Below, one piece after another: positions 19,473 through 32,718 of a DNA stretch of 64,000 nt. Position 1 is the stretch's first letter; each line of letters opens with the position of its first letter. The notes beneath the pieces were generated by a model. It made no database searches, was not told the DNA's origin, and saw nothing but the letters and a program-made list of their open reading frames with translations. Position numbers and translations under genes: made by a program. The stretch is from Salvelinus alpinus (lineage: Eukaryota; Chordata; Actinopteri; Salmoniformes; Salmonidae). The stretch is from the NCBI RefSeq assembly GCF_045679555.1, contig NC_092087.1:85266367-85330366 (forward strand), read 5' to 3'.

Positions 19473-21214
19473 GGGACATCCCTAATCGTTGCTCTCTTAG
19501 TGGGAGGGGCTTATCATCTGGGGAGCCTCAACAACATCATGATGCTGACAAGAAAGAGAAGAGTCTCTCCAGACCAGAACACCTCAAGAAACACCAGCAT
19601 AGAGGTATAGGGAAGAACCCTCACCACTGCTGCTCTGACTGTGGGAAGAGTTTTGCTAAACAAGACTTGACAATTCATGAGCAAATTCACACTCTAGAGC
19701 ATGCATCTAAAACCTTAAAATATAATCTGAGAATTCATTCAGGGGAGGGACCTTATAACTGCTTTGATTGTGGGAAATACTTAAATCAGTCAGGAGCCCA
19801 GACTAGACACCAACACAAACACACAGGAGAGAAGCCTTATAGCTGTGATCAGTGTGGGAAGAGTTTTACTCAAGATTCCACCCTGACTACACACCAACTC
19901 ATACACACAGGAGAGAAGCCTTATAGCTGTGTTCAGTGTGGGAAGAGCTTCAATCGTTCAGGATCCCTGACTGTACACCAACGAATACACACAGGAGAGA
20001 AGCCTTATAGCTGTGTTCAGTGTGGGTTGAGCTTCAATAAATCAGGAGCCCTGACTAGACACCAACGCATACACACAGGAGAGAAGCCTTATAGATGTGA
20101 TCAGTGTGGGAAGAGCTTCAATCATTCAGGATACCTGACTATACACCAACGCATACACACAGGAGAGAAGCCTTATAGCTGTGATCAGTGTGGGAAGAGC
20201 TTCAATAATTCAGGAAACCTGACTAAACACCAACGCATACACACAGGAGAGAAGCCTTATAGATGTGATCAGTGTGGAAAGAGCTTCAATCAATCAGGAC
20301 ACCTGACTATGCACCAACGCATACACACAGGAGAGAAGCCTTATAACTGTGATCAGTGTGGGAAGCGCTTCAATTATTCAGGATCCCTGACTAGACACCA
20401 ACGCATACACACAGGAGAGAAGCCTTATAGCTGTGATCAGTGTAGGAAGAGCTTCAATCATTCAGGATCCCTGATTATACACCAACGCATACACACAGGA
20501 GAGAAGCCTTATAACTGTGATCAGTGTGGGAAGAGCTTCAATGATTCAGGATACCTGACTATACACCAACGCATACACACAGGAGAGAAGCCTTATAGCT
20601 GTGATCAGTGTGGAAAGAGTTTCAATCATTCAAGATCCCTGACTCTACACCAACGCATACACACAGGAGAGAAGCCTTATAGCTGTGATCAGTGTGGGAA
20701 GAGTTTTACTCAAGATTCCACCCTGACTACACACCAACTCATACACACAGGAGAGAAGCCTTATAGCTGTGTTCAGTGTGGGAAGAGCTTCAATCGTTCA
20801 GGATCCCTGACTGTACACCAACGAATACACACAGGAGAGAAGCCTTATAACTGTGATCAGTGTGGGAAGAGTTTCAGTGACTCAGGATCCCTGACTGTAC
20901 ACCAACGCATACACACAGGAGAGAAGCCTTATAGCTGTGTTCAGTGTGGGTTGAGCTTCAATAAATCAGGAGCCCTGACTAGACACCAACGCATACACAC
21001 AGGAGAGAAGCCTTATAGATGTGATCATTGTGGGAAGCGCTTCAGTCGATCAGGAACCCTGACTACACACCAACGCATACACACAGAAGAGAAACCTTAC
21101 TCCTGTCTATGTGGAAAGAGCTTTGCTCATTCAGGGTCACTGAAACAACACCAGAAAGCTCAAACATGTTTTCTTTCATCTCGTTTCTCTCTGGCACCGG
21201 TTCCAGATTCCTAA
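19473..21214 (+). CDS. Zinc-finger gene A, terminal exon with C2H2 array; join 11453-11461, 18051-18192, 19473-21214
   Basis: The joined frame is 1893 bases, 630 residues plus stop. The exon starts in phase 1 after TTTGTTTCACAG and is open to TAA at 21212. It opens with [20 protein letters not shown], a short linker ([20 protein letters not shown]), then a C2H2 array from about residue 104 to 600. The first two fingers are damaged: one has a residue deleted (FAKQDLTIH) and the next has lost its Cys pair. They are followed by 16 regular C-x2-C-x12-H-x3-H fingers joined by TGEKPY linkers, then a terminal degenerate finger ([20 protein letters not shown]). The likely role is sequence-specific DNA binding in the nucleus. 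The target is unknown. Confidence 0.9.
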
Positions 21215-21427
21215 ATAACATTTCAATAGAAAACATATTGCAAAGAGTTATGTCTCCCATTCTCTAACAGTTTAAGTCTGATTACCATGGTAAACTGTGT
21301 AGCATAATATGCAGCTCTGGATCCCTATGTATCAATCGTCTTGGAGTGGTGTGTGTGTGTGGTGGGGAGGAGGTGTTCAGAGCTGTATCTTATTTTATTA
21401 TCTCATATTTTCCATTAAATAATGTAC

Positions 21428-21433
21428 AATAAA
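21428..21433 (+). promoter_or_regulatory. AATAAA polyadenylation signal of gene A
   Basis: AATAAA lies 214 bases after the stop, in a region homologous to the 3' flanks of copies B and C. Copy B has ATTAAA nearby rather than AATAAA. Confidence 0.5.
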
Positions 21434-21464
21434 ATGTTTCACCAATAGTAGGGGTATATTCATG

Positions 21465-21840
21465 TGTGGGGGAAATGTTGTCTGAAGAGAGAGCCTTGAA
21501 TTGTACATCTTGTCTCATACATCATTGGTTCCTGTAGGTGCTGGGTATAGATGTGAGGGGGAGACAGTCATGATCCCCTCAGACCTTTTGGCAGAATGCC
21601 CAGAATATGTTCTATAAGTTACATGCAGGAACCAAACGTTAATGATGAATAATGTAAATCATGCAAATATAACTTGTCTGTGTAAGCAGTATATAAGAGA
21701 ACTAACGTGACTGCCCCGAAAGAGCTCCCGACCGATGTGTACTATGGTGCATTAAGTTTGTTGCAACTTTTCCAGCTTGCTGAAAGTAAAGAATGATTCA
21801 TTTAAGTTTGACTGAGTCCTTGGTAGTAATTTCCACGACA
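21465..21840 (+). mobile_element. Solo LTR with CATG target duplication, shared with gene B flank
   Basis: The element begins TGTGGGGGAAATGTTG and ends ATTTCCACGACA, which are inverted at the tips. CATG precedes it at 21461-21464 and follows it at 21841-21844. Inside are a TATATAA box (about 21691) and AGTAAAGAATGATT near the end, as in an LTR with promoter and processing site. The same element with the same CATG flanks sits at 36320-36726 downstream of gene B. Confidence 0.75.
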
Positions 21841-21963
21841 CATGTATTCAATACAAAAATACATTAAATCCTTTATCTTATGTCGCACTGCATGAGGCAA
21901 ATGGTGGTCACACCAGATACTGACTACCGTTTTTTTAAGGTATCTGTGACCAACAGATGCATA

Positions 21964-24075
<2,112 letters not shown>

Positions 24076-24558
24076 CAATATTCTAGCTGTATGTTCTTAA
24101 TGTCGTTGTTCAGCCACGACTCGGTGAAACATAAGCTATTAAAAGTTTATGTCCCATTGGTAGGATATACGTGCTTTCAGTTCGTCCCATTTATTTTCCA
24201 GCGATTGAGCGTTAGCTAGCAGGACGGAAGGCAAAGGCAGATTAGCCACTTGTCGCCTGATCCTCACAAGGCACCCTGATCTTTCTCCGCAAAATCTCAG
24301 TTTCCTTCTCCAGCGAATGATGGGAATCTGGGCCTGGTCGGGTAGTATATCCCTCCCGTCCAACTCATTGAAGAAAACTCTTTGTCTAATCTGAGGTGAG
24401 TAATCGCAGTTCTGATGTCCAGAAGCTCTTTTCGGTCATAAGAGACGGTAGCAGCAACATTATGTACAAAACAAGTGAGGAACAACGCGAAAAAAACAAC
24501 AAAATAGCATGGTTGGTTAAGAGCCGGTAAGACGGCAGCCATCCCCTCCGGTGCCATC
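24076..24558 (-). mobile_element. LINE 5'-ORF fragment
   Basis: The minus strand encodes a hydrophobic leader-like stretch (NQPCYFVVFFALFLTCFV), then SYDRKELLDIRTAITHL, and in another frame VANLPLPSVLLANAQSLENK then WDELKARISYQWDINF. The LANxxSLxNKxDELRxxI pattern is the start of the endonuclease region in fish APE-type LINEs. It is truncated on both sides. It belongs to a different LINE family from the L2/RSg-1-like copies. Confidence 0.65.
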
Positions 24559-24559
24559 A

Positions 24560-25412
24560 CTTCATTTTGATGCAGCACTCCATCACTCTTGTTATTGGTC
24601 AAATAGTCCTGATACAGCCTGGAGGTGTGTTTTAGGTCATTGTCCTGTTGAAAAACAAATGATAGTCCCACTAAGCGCAAACCAGCTGGGCTGGCGTATC
24701 GCTGTAGAATGCTGTGGTAGCCATGCTGGTTAAGTGTACCTTGAATTCTAAATAAAATACCGACAATGTCACCACAAAGCACAAAAGCACCCCCACACCA
24801 CCTCCTCCATGCTTCATGCTGGGAACCACACATGGGGAGATCATCTGTTCACCAACTCTGTGTCTCACAAAGACACAGAGGTTGGAACCAAAAATCTCAA
24901 ATGTGGACTCATCAGACCAAAGGACAGATTTCCACCCGTCTAATGTCCATTGCTCGTGTTTCTTGGCCCAAGCAAGTCTCTTATTATTATTGGTGTCCTT
25001 TAGTAGTGGTTTCTTTGCAGCAATTCGACCATGAATGCCTGATTCCTCTGAACAGTTAATGTTGAGAGATGTCTGTTAGTTGAACCCTGTGAAGCATGTA
25101 TTTGGGCTGCAATCTGAGCTGCAGTTAACTCTAATGAACTTACCCTCTTCATGTAACTCTGGGTCTTCCTTTCCTGTGGGGGTCCTCATGAGAGCCAGTT
25201 TCATCATAGCGCTTGATGGTTTTTGCGACTGCACTTGAAGAAACTCAAAGTTCTTGACATTTTCCGTATTGACTGACCTTCATGACTTAAAGTAATGATG
25301 GACTGTTGTTTCCCTTTGCTTATTTGAGCTGTTCTTTCCATAATATGGACTTGGGTCTTTTACCAAATTGGGCTATGTTCTGTATACCACCCCTACCTTG
25401 TCACAACACAAC
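24560..25412 (-). mobile_element. Decayed Tc1-like transposon
   Basis: The minus strand reads [20 protein letters not shown], then LNQHGYHSILQRYASPAGLR and FVFQQDNDLKHTSRLYQDYL, which matches the catalytic part of a Tc1 transposase (the second Asp is in QQDND). The reverse complement of the first catalytic motif (TCTGGTTTCATC type) appears near 24910 as GACTCATCAGACCAAAGG. The N-terminal region extends to about 25340 in broken frames. Its family differs from the other Tc1 copies here. Confidence 0.75.
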
Positions 25413-25505
25413 TGGAAACCAAAAGGGTTCTACCTGGAACCCAAAAGGGTTCTCCTATGTGGACAGCTGAAGAACCCATTTGGAATCCTTTTTTCTAAGA
25501 GACTA
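25413..25505. repeat. MITE-like AAAGGGTTCT repeat
   Basis: AAAAGGGTTCTACCTGGAAC, AAAAGGGTTCTCCTATGTGG and GAAGAACCCATTTGGAATCC alternate in a partly palindromic arrangement, a type of short repeat common in salmonids. It directly follows the Tc1 remnant. Confidence 0.6.
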
Positions 25506-25691
25506 CCCTGCATGTGTCACAGGTGTAACCAAGGTCTTATAATGAGTGACATCCTCCTCGCCTCCTCCATGGAGGCTACACTGTTGCTCCTGGCAACGGC
25601 TCAAGGTTCTGAGCACGGTCGCTAGGCGACGGTCCAGGGCGGACAGGTGCAGCTCGTGGAGGGGCCACAGAGAATAGATGATCATGGACAA
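25503..25691 (-). other. Orphan exon-like open frame of unknown identity
   Basis: The minus frame reads MSMIIYSLWPLHELHLSALD, RRLATVLRTLSRCQEQQCSL and HGGGEEDVTHYKTLVTPVTH. Its composition (Leu, Arg, His, Glu, with a heptad-like LHxLxLSALDRRLA run) looks coding rather than random. Upstream on the minus strand are two pyrimidine-rich acceptors, CTTTCTCCTTCTCTAG and CTCCCTGCCCCGTACAG, but an in-frame TGA lies between the second one and the ATG. I do not recognise the protein. It may be a decayed exon of a host gene. Confidence 0.35.
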
Positions 25692-25954
25692 GAGAGTTCT
25701 TCATGACATCACAGACTGTACGGGGCAGGGAGAGAAGACACAGACAGATGCAGGAGGGTGGAACGACAGATCCTAGAGAAGGAGAAAGAGAGAGAAATTT
25801 AGTGAAAGTTGAGAAAGAAAAATAATATTTTTCATGTATCATGTTCTCTCCTCTAGCTGAGTATATATATTCATGATAACACAACTTATTGCGCCTTAAT
25901 GTTTAATCATGTACCATGTTTTAGGATTGAGGGTTCATCTTTAGAGGGGCCTCC

Positions 25955-26215
25955 AAACCTGTGGTCCACACACAGTGTCAATGTTACAATCAGCTAACGT
26001 TAGTTAAACTTGTAGTCAGCACACAGTGTCAATGTTACAATCAACTAACGTTAGTTAAACCTGTAGTCAGCACACAGTGTCAATGTTACAATCAACTAAC
26101 GTTAGTTAAACCTGTAGTCAGCACACAGATAGTGTCAATGTTACAATCAACTAACGTTAGTTAAACCTGTAGTCAGCACACAAATAGTGTCAATGTTACA
26201 ATCAACTAACTTTTG
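25955..26215. repeat. About 50-bp minisatellite, five copies, with palindromic core
   Basis: GTGTCAATGTTACAATC recurs about every 50-53 bases five times. Each inner unit contains AACTAACGTTAGTT, a perfect 14-bp palindrome. Two later units carry a small insertion (CACAGATAGTG, CACAAATAGTG). The region after it is also rich in AGCTAACGTTAGC words, to about 26415. Confidence 0.95.
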
Positions 26216-26543
26216 TTAGCTAGCATTCGAGTGCTGACTGTTCTCAATGATTTGTGCAGTGTAAAAATAAAATTTTGGTAATTGTTGTAGCCTGACTACA
26301 TGCAGTAGGCTACTGCTTGTCCATGTGTTAGCTAACAGCAAAAAACCCAGACGAGGGAAACTTGAAACCATTCAGGCAGCAGAGATGAGCTTGTCATTAG
26401 CTAGCTAACGTTAGCTTTATTGTAGCTATAAAGCGTTATGTTTATTGTTATTTATTTTATTGTATACAAGTTATATACATAGACAGAAGGGAGTTAGTTA
26501 TAAATACAGTATATTTGTCTGTAGTTTAGAAGAAAGACTTACG

Positions 26544-28549
26544 CAGTGGTGTAAAGTACTTAAGTAAAAATACTTTAAAGTGTTACTTAAAACTTCTTCT
26601 GGCTGCAGGGGGCGTATTGACTAACTTGGAAAACTGTGCCCATTTCAAACGGCCTCGTACTCAATTCTTGCTCGTACAATATGCATATTATTATTACTAT
26701 TGGATAGAAAACACTCTCTAGTTTCTTAAACCGTTTGAATTATTTCTCTGAGTGAAACAGAACTCCTTCTGCAGCCCACTTCCTGACAGGAAGTGCGTTT
26801 CTGAAATCGGAGGTCTCTGTTCAAGAGCTTGCCTATAAATGGGCATGACACGTATTGATATACATACAGGTCATACACCTTCCCCTAGATGTCAAGCGGA
26901 AGTGAGAGAAGAAATGAGTGGATTATCTTGCTCTGAAGTGGAATAAATCCTCTTGGAATGACTGGTCCGCCGTTTCCTGTATTTTCGAAAGCGCGAAGTT
27001 GAACCTGGAATTGCCTTCTGGAAAACCGTCGTTATAGGCGAATACTATCTCCGGCTTTGATTTTATTTGATACATGTCACAATATCATCGTAAAGTATGT
27101 TTTTTCAATATAGGTTTATTAGATTAATGAAATTTATTCGGGACGTTAGGCGTGTTGCGTTGTTTGACTTTGTTCACGAAGGAGAGCTTAGCACCACTTA
27201 GCCAGTGCGCTTGCTAATTCAAGAGGGAAAGAAGTCGTTCTTATTCCAAACAACGACGGTTCTGGACAAAGGACTCCTTGTACAACATTCTGATGGAAGA
27301 CCACCAAAAGTAGGACCCATTTTGGGATGCTATTTCATATATCTGTCGAACTGTGCTATCGGTACCGTTTGCCTTGAAGCAATGCTGTTGTGTGTTAGCT
27401 ATTGTAGTAAGCTAATATAACGCTATATTGTGTTTTGTAAAACACTTAAAAAATCTGAAATATTTTCTGTATTCACAAGATCTTCGTCTTTCATTTTCTA
27501 TACACCATATATTTTTCAGAAAAGTTTTATGATGAGTATTTAGATATTTGATGTTGGTGTCTAATTACTCTGGTTGCTTCGGTGCTATTTTTGACGGTAG
27601 CTGTGATGGTAGCATCAATGTAAAACTGATTTATACCTCAAATATGCACATTTTTCGAACAAAACATAGATTTATTGTGTAACATGTTATAGGACTGTCA
27701 TCTGATGAAGTTGTTTCTTGGTTAGTTTGGTTGGATCTTGGTTAGTTAGGTTGGCTTTGTGCATGCTACCTGTGCTGTGAAAAATGTCTGTCCTTTTTTG
27801 TATTTGGTGGTGAGCTAACATAAATATACGTGGTGTTTTCGCTGTAAAACATTTTAAAAATCGGACATGTTGGCTGGATTCACAAGATGTTTATCTTTCA
27901 AATGCTGTATTGGACTTGTTAATGTGTGAAAGTTAAATATTTCAAAAAAATATATTTTGAATTTCGCGCCCTGCACTTGAGCTGGATGTTGTCATAAGTG
28001 TACCGACCTCGGGCTTGCAGCCTGAAGAAGTTTTAAGTCGTTTTTGGGGGGAATCAGTACTTTACTTTAGTATTTATATATTTACAACTTTTACTTTTAC
28101 TTTTACTTCACTACATTCCTAAAGAAAATGATATACTTAGCAGTACAGAAAATGGTTCAATTCACACACTTATCAAGAGAACATCCCCGGTCATCCCTAC
28201 TTCCTCTGATCTGGCAGACTCACTAAACACAAATGTTTTGTTTGTAAATTATTTCTGAGTGTTGGAGTGTGCCCCTGCCTATCCGTACATTTTTAAAAAC
28301 AAGAAAATTGTGCCGTCTGGTTTGCTTAGTATAAGGACATTTTAATTATTCATACTTTTACTTTTAATACTTAAGTATATTTGAGCAATTACATTTATTT
28401 TGATAGATAAGTATATTAGAAACCAACTACTTTTAGACTTTTACTCAAGTAGAATTTTACTGGGTGTCTTTCACTTTTACTTGTCATTTTCTATTATGGT
28501 ATCTTTACTTTGACTCAAGTATGACAATTGGGTTCTTTTTCCACCACTG
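26544..28549. mobile_element. hAT-like non-autonomous element with 8-bp target duplication
   Basis: The ends are CAGTGGTGTAAAGTACTT and TTTTTCCACCACTG, inverted at the tips (CAGTGGTG). GACTTACG occurs directly before (26536-26543) and directly after (28550-28557), an 8-bp target duplication, the hAT hallmark. The body is the ACTTTTACTT-rich repeat known from many fishes, without coding capacity. It is interrupted by the TTAA-flanked element at 26591-28032; without that insert it would be about 560 bp. Confidence 0.88.
26591..28032. mobile_element. TTAA-flanked element (piggyBac-like by target site)
   Basis: TTAA sits at 26587-26590 and 28033-28036. The ends read AACTTCTTCTGGCTGCAGGG and GCTTGCAGCCTGAAGAAGTT, an inverted repeat with two or three mismatches. 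Removing the element restores ACTTAAGTCG in the hAT-like host. No transposase is visible. The body shares GGATAGAAAACACTCTC and ATTTCGCGCCCTGCAC with the element at 37139-38107, so the two belong to one family. Confidence 0.8.
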
Positions 28550-28899
28550 GACTTACGTTTATTTTTGACAGGAGAATTACTTGTGAATTAGGTTTGACGC
28601 ACCCATTGCAAAGACTTGCATAAACAGCTCTTTGCCCTATCTGTGCTAGTAGTGTACAGCAGCTGCCATTATAGCAGCAGTGAAAGACCAGAAGTAGTAA
28701 TTCTCAGACACCCCCTCACGAGAGGCCTATTCAGATAAGGAATTCTTATCACTTTACAAGGTCCCTGTAACACCTAAAGATTTTGCAATTGTTTTAGATG
28801 CCATTCCCTCAGGTGTTGCTTTGTTATTCAGGAACGTGTCAAGACCTGGCCTCAGAACCTACCTTCCATTAACCCTGTTGACTCGTCAGTAGGAAAGAT

Positions 28900-29633
28900 T
28901 TGTTTCTTTTTTGGTCCATTCAACAACAGAGCGATACGAACCTTGTTTCAGCAGGATATTGTATCATATACCTTATGTCATGCATTATTGGAACGGATTT
29001 ATTGATAATATCTGTTGAGAAAAAGTTTGGATGTTGCCACACATATACCTACTTGTTAACAAAACTAAGGAAGTTTCCTTTTAAATTATTAATAAATATT
29101 ATCCTGCTAACCACTATATGAAGAAGTTTAAGGAAAACATCAACTTAAATTGCTCCTTTTTGTAATGACCACCCAGAAACAGTGTTGCATCTTTTTTTGG
29201 CATTGTATGCATGTAAGAAAACTGTGGCAAGACATCAGTAGATTTATAATTGAACACATTTATGAAGATCTTACACTATTGTGGAGAGATGTACTGCTTG
29301 GATTCTTTACCTACGATAGAAATAACCTGAAACACTTTTATGTAATTAATTTCATTTTTCTTTTGGCCAAATTTCATATTCACAAATGTAAATTTACAAA
29401 CAAAACCTCATGTTTTCTTACTTACAAAAATAAATTGAACTGTACTTTAAGACAATTAAATACTCTACTAACAAAAAAGCTGTTAGAATAATAAGTGTAT
29501 GTATGTCCCTTAAGGTCCTTGTGTAATGTGATATTGTACTTCCGTTGTATATTATTTATATAAACTTGTGTTCCCATATGTACTTCCTGTATTGATTTGT
29601 TGTTAATAAAAGATACAAAAAAAAAAAAAATGC
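28900..29633 (+). mobile_element. 5'-truncated L1-like LINE with poly(A)
   Basis: Frames in + order read LLTKLRKFPFKLLINIILL, then MTTQKQCCIFFWHCMHVRKL, WQDISRFIIEHIYEDLTLLW and KFHIHKCKFTNKTSCFLTYK. This is the C-terminal end of fish L1 ORF2 with its Cys/His motif. GTTAATAAAAGATAC is followed by an A run ending at about 29633, the expected 3' end. It lies 390 bases upstream of exon 1 of zinc-finger gene B, at a place comparable to the fragment upstream of gene A. Confidence 0.8.
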
Positions 29634-30022
29634 CCATTCAGATACTCCCTCTTTGCGCATGTGTTCCAAGTTACTGCCAGGCAAGGGTAGACGATAGCAG
29701 ACTACAGGATTCTTAGCGAAATGCGGTGTTGAACGTTTTCTTGACTTTAATCGAATTGTATAGATCACGTAAAATGTTATCCAGGAACTTTCTGAAGTAA
29801 TATTAGGCTACATGAGACGTGTATTTGTTTGAACTTAATTCCGTTTTGATATTGAAGTTGATGTTTGATTGCTCTGGTCTAGGGGCGCATCAGTTGCAGC
29901 CTTGATAATCGAATTTTCTCTCCGCAAGTCCCAAGTCATTATCTGAACACTACAACAAAGTAGTTAAACTGTACTGTACCCAACAATATTTCATTCCATA
30001 CAAAGAAACAATAGCTCTCACA

Positions 30023-30031
30023 ATGGATCGG
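30023..30031 (+). CDS. Zinc-finger gene B, exon 1 (coding part)
   Basis: ATGGATCGG is followed by GTAAGT, identical to exon 1 of gene A. The upstream CATACAAAGAAACAATAGCT is also shared. The intron that follows is homologous to A (30207-30330 against 12000-12130, then 30335 onward against 17440 onward). Confidence 0.75.
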
Positions 30032-30592
30032 GTAAGTCTGGCTTTAACAGTATAAGTCTGCTGGTTTGTACAAAATGTCCAGGCCTAGTTCTCATAATCT
30101 TTGATCCTCCACTTCCTGTGCTCGGTTTAAACGGCTCAACAAAAAATACATCACGGTAAAACTTGTTGGGATTTTTTTTCTTCGTCAAAGTAGCCTACTA
30201 CTATATCATGTTTAGGAATCTGTGACTATGACCTAATTATTTCTCCTTCCTCCCAAAGTGTTCACATTCCTTTCGAACACATTATCCATTATTTGACCAG
30301 ATACTCAAGTGGCCGTTCTAACAAAGAAAATAAAGGTTTTCTTAAATGGAAGGCAATCGGTAAAGAGGCAAGATCAGGTGGGACCATTATAGCCAATGAG
30401 AGGGCAGACATGGGTGTTTCCACAGCCACAAACGTCTATATCGCATTTTCATTTAGTCAAGGTTCGGGCAAAAAGTCAGATGTGTTGTTAGGGTTGAAAT
30501 CACATTTTAAAAAGATACATTTTAGAAATGTGCGTGGTTTATGGCTTTGTTTGTGGTAACTAGTGACGTCCAGGCACTACTTCCAAATTATT

Positions 30593-32225
30593 TTTTTATT
30601 TAACCTTTATTTAACCAGGTAGGCCAGTTGAGAACAAGTTGTCATTTACAACTGCTACCTGGCCAAGATAAAGCAAAGCAGTGCGACAAAAACAACAACA
30701 CAGAGTTACACATGGGATAAACAAAGTACAGTAAATAACAAAATAGAAAATCTGTATACAGTGTGTGCAGATGAAGTAAGGAGGTAAGGCAATAAATAGG
30801 CCATAGTGGCGAAGTAATTACAATTTAGCCATTAACACTGGAGTGATAGATGTGCAGTTGAGGATGTGCAATTATAAACACTTGAATAAATACTGGTGTG
30901 CAAAAGAGCAGAAAAAAACAAATATGGGGATGAGGTAGGTATTTGGTTGGATGGGCTATTTACAGATTGGCTGTGTACAGCTGCAGTGATCGGTAAGCTG
31001 CTCTGACAGCCAATGCTTGAAGTTAGTGAGGGAGATATAAGTCTTCAACTTCAGTGATTTTTGCAATTCGTTCCAGTCATTGGCAGCAGAGAACTGGAAG
31101 GAAAGGCGGCCAAATGAGGTGTTGGCTTTGGGGATGACCAGTGAAATATACCTGCTGGAGCGCGTGCTACAGGTGGGTGCTGCTATGGTGACCAGTGACC
31201 TGAGATAAGGCGGGGCTTTACCTAGCAGAGACTTGTAGATGACCTGGAGCCAGTGGGTTTGGCGACGAATATGTAGCGAGGACCAGCCAACGAGAGCATG
31301 CAGGTCGCAATGGTGGGTAGTATATGGTGCTTTGATGACAAAATGGATGGCACTGTGATAGACTGCATCCAATTTGCTGAGTAGAGTGTTGGAGGCTATG
31401 TTGTAAATGACATCGCTAAAGTCAAGAATCGCAGGATAGTCAGTTTTACGAGGGTATGTTTGGCAGCATGAGTGAAGTAGGCTTTGTTGCGAAATAGGTA
31501 GCCGATTCTAGATTTAACTTTGGATTGGAGATGCTTAATGTGAGTCTGGACGGAGAGTTTACAGTCTAGCCAGACACCTAGGTATTTATAGTTGTCCACA
31601 TATTCTAAGTCAAAACCGTCCAGAGTAGTGATGCTAGGCGGGCAGGTGCGGGCAGCGATCGGTTGAAGAGCATGAATTTAGCTTTACTAGCATTTAAAAG
31701 CAGTTGGAGGCCACGGAAGGAGTGTTGTATGGCATTGAAGCTCGTTTGGAGGTTAGTTAACACCGTTTCCAAGGAAGGGCCAGATATATACAGAATGGTG
31801 TCGTCTGCGTAGAGGTGGATCAGGGAATCACCCGCAGCAAGAGCGACATTGATATATACAGAGAAAAGAGTCGGCACGAGACAACAGGCCCTCCGATTTG
31901 ACACCCTGAACTCTATCTGAGAGGGGGGCCAGAAGCTGCAGGGGGTGCAGAGCTGTTGGCCGGGGTTGGGGTAGCCAGGTGGAAAGCGTGGCCAGCCGTA
32001 GAGAAATGCTTATTGAAATTCTCGATTATCGTGGATTTATCGGTGGTGACGGTGTTTCCTAGCCTCAGTGCAGTGGGCAGCTGAGAGGAGGTGCTCTTAT
32101 TCTCCATGGATTTAGTGTCCCAGAACATTTTGGAGTTAGTACTGCAGGATGCAAATTTCTGTTTGAAAAAGCTAGCCTTTGCTTTCCTAACTGACTGTTT
32201 ATATTGGTTCCTGACTTCCCTGAAA
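30593..32225 (-). mobile_element. 5'-truncated LINE (L2/RSg-1-like) in intron 1 of gene B
   Basis: The left edge is the reverse complement of the 3' tail (TTTAACCTTTATTTAACCAG). Minus-strand frames in order are the endonuclease-to-RT linker (32128-31913), the RT part with LYADDTILY (31904-31605), [20 protein letters not shown] (31599-31396) and the C-terminal part (31372-30956). An internal deletion joins the linker to SNRRACCL near 31910, removing much of the RT palm, so it is dead. Host sequence on both sides aligns with 17640-17760 of gene A, but about 55 bases of host are missing at the junction. Confidence 0.9.
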
Positions 32226-32564
32226 AGTGGCCTACTTTTACCAATACACTCCTAATAACCTAATCTTTACGAAATGTATATTCCATCAAATAAGGCAGAA
32301 GACAGATTTTGGGCCCAGTTATCTCTCTCGCTTCACCTCTTCCTCGCTGTTTGAAGAGAAATGACTGGTATGAGATATATGGTGGAAACTAGCCCATTCC
32401 TCCACCAGCCCAATGCTCTTATATTTGTGTGTTGTAGTGAACGATTGAACATTAAAGGAAAAAGGAGATATTCGAAGGATGCACCCAACTCAGAGGTTTA
32501 GACTGAATTAATACAATATTTGGTTTAATATTAATCTATGTTGAATACTTCTTGCGGCCAACAG

Positions 32565-32718
32565 GACAAATCTAGCCCGTCCCCCTCCACCCTCCCGGAG
32601 TCCCCAGGTCAATCGCCTCCCAGTACTTTACTGCTGGATCTGGTCGACTGCAGGAAAACACCAGGGCAGAGTGGAACTGAGAGAGGAGAAGAGGAACATG
32701 GAGATTTGATTTCATTAA
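32565..32718 (+). CDS. Zinc-finger gene B, exon 2
   Basis: The acceptor is TTGCGGCCAACAG and the donor GTAAGAAC. The frame reads DKSSPSPSTLPESPGQSPPS, TLLLDLVDCRKTPGQSGTER and GEEEHGDLISL, with one base left over for an AGG (Arg) codon with exon 3. Compared with A, the Ser/Pro-rich head is less altered and four codons longer, so B is probably nearer the ancestral form. No KRAB-type box is seen. Confidence 0.8.

Noticed and set aside
19800-21080. Regular 84-base direct repeats that could suggest a CRISPR-like or satellite array
   Set aside because: The period is that of a C2H2 finger (28 codons), the frame is open throughout and the repeats encode TGEKPY linkers.
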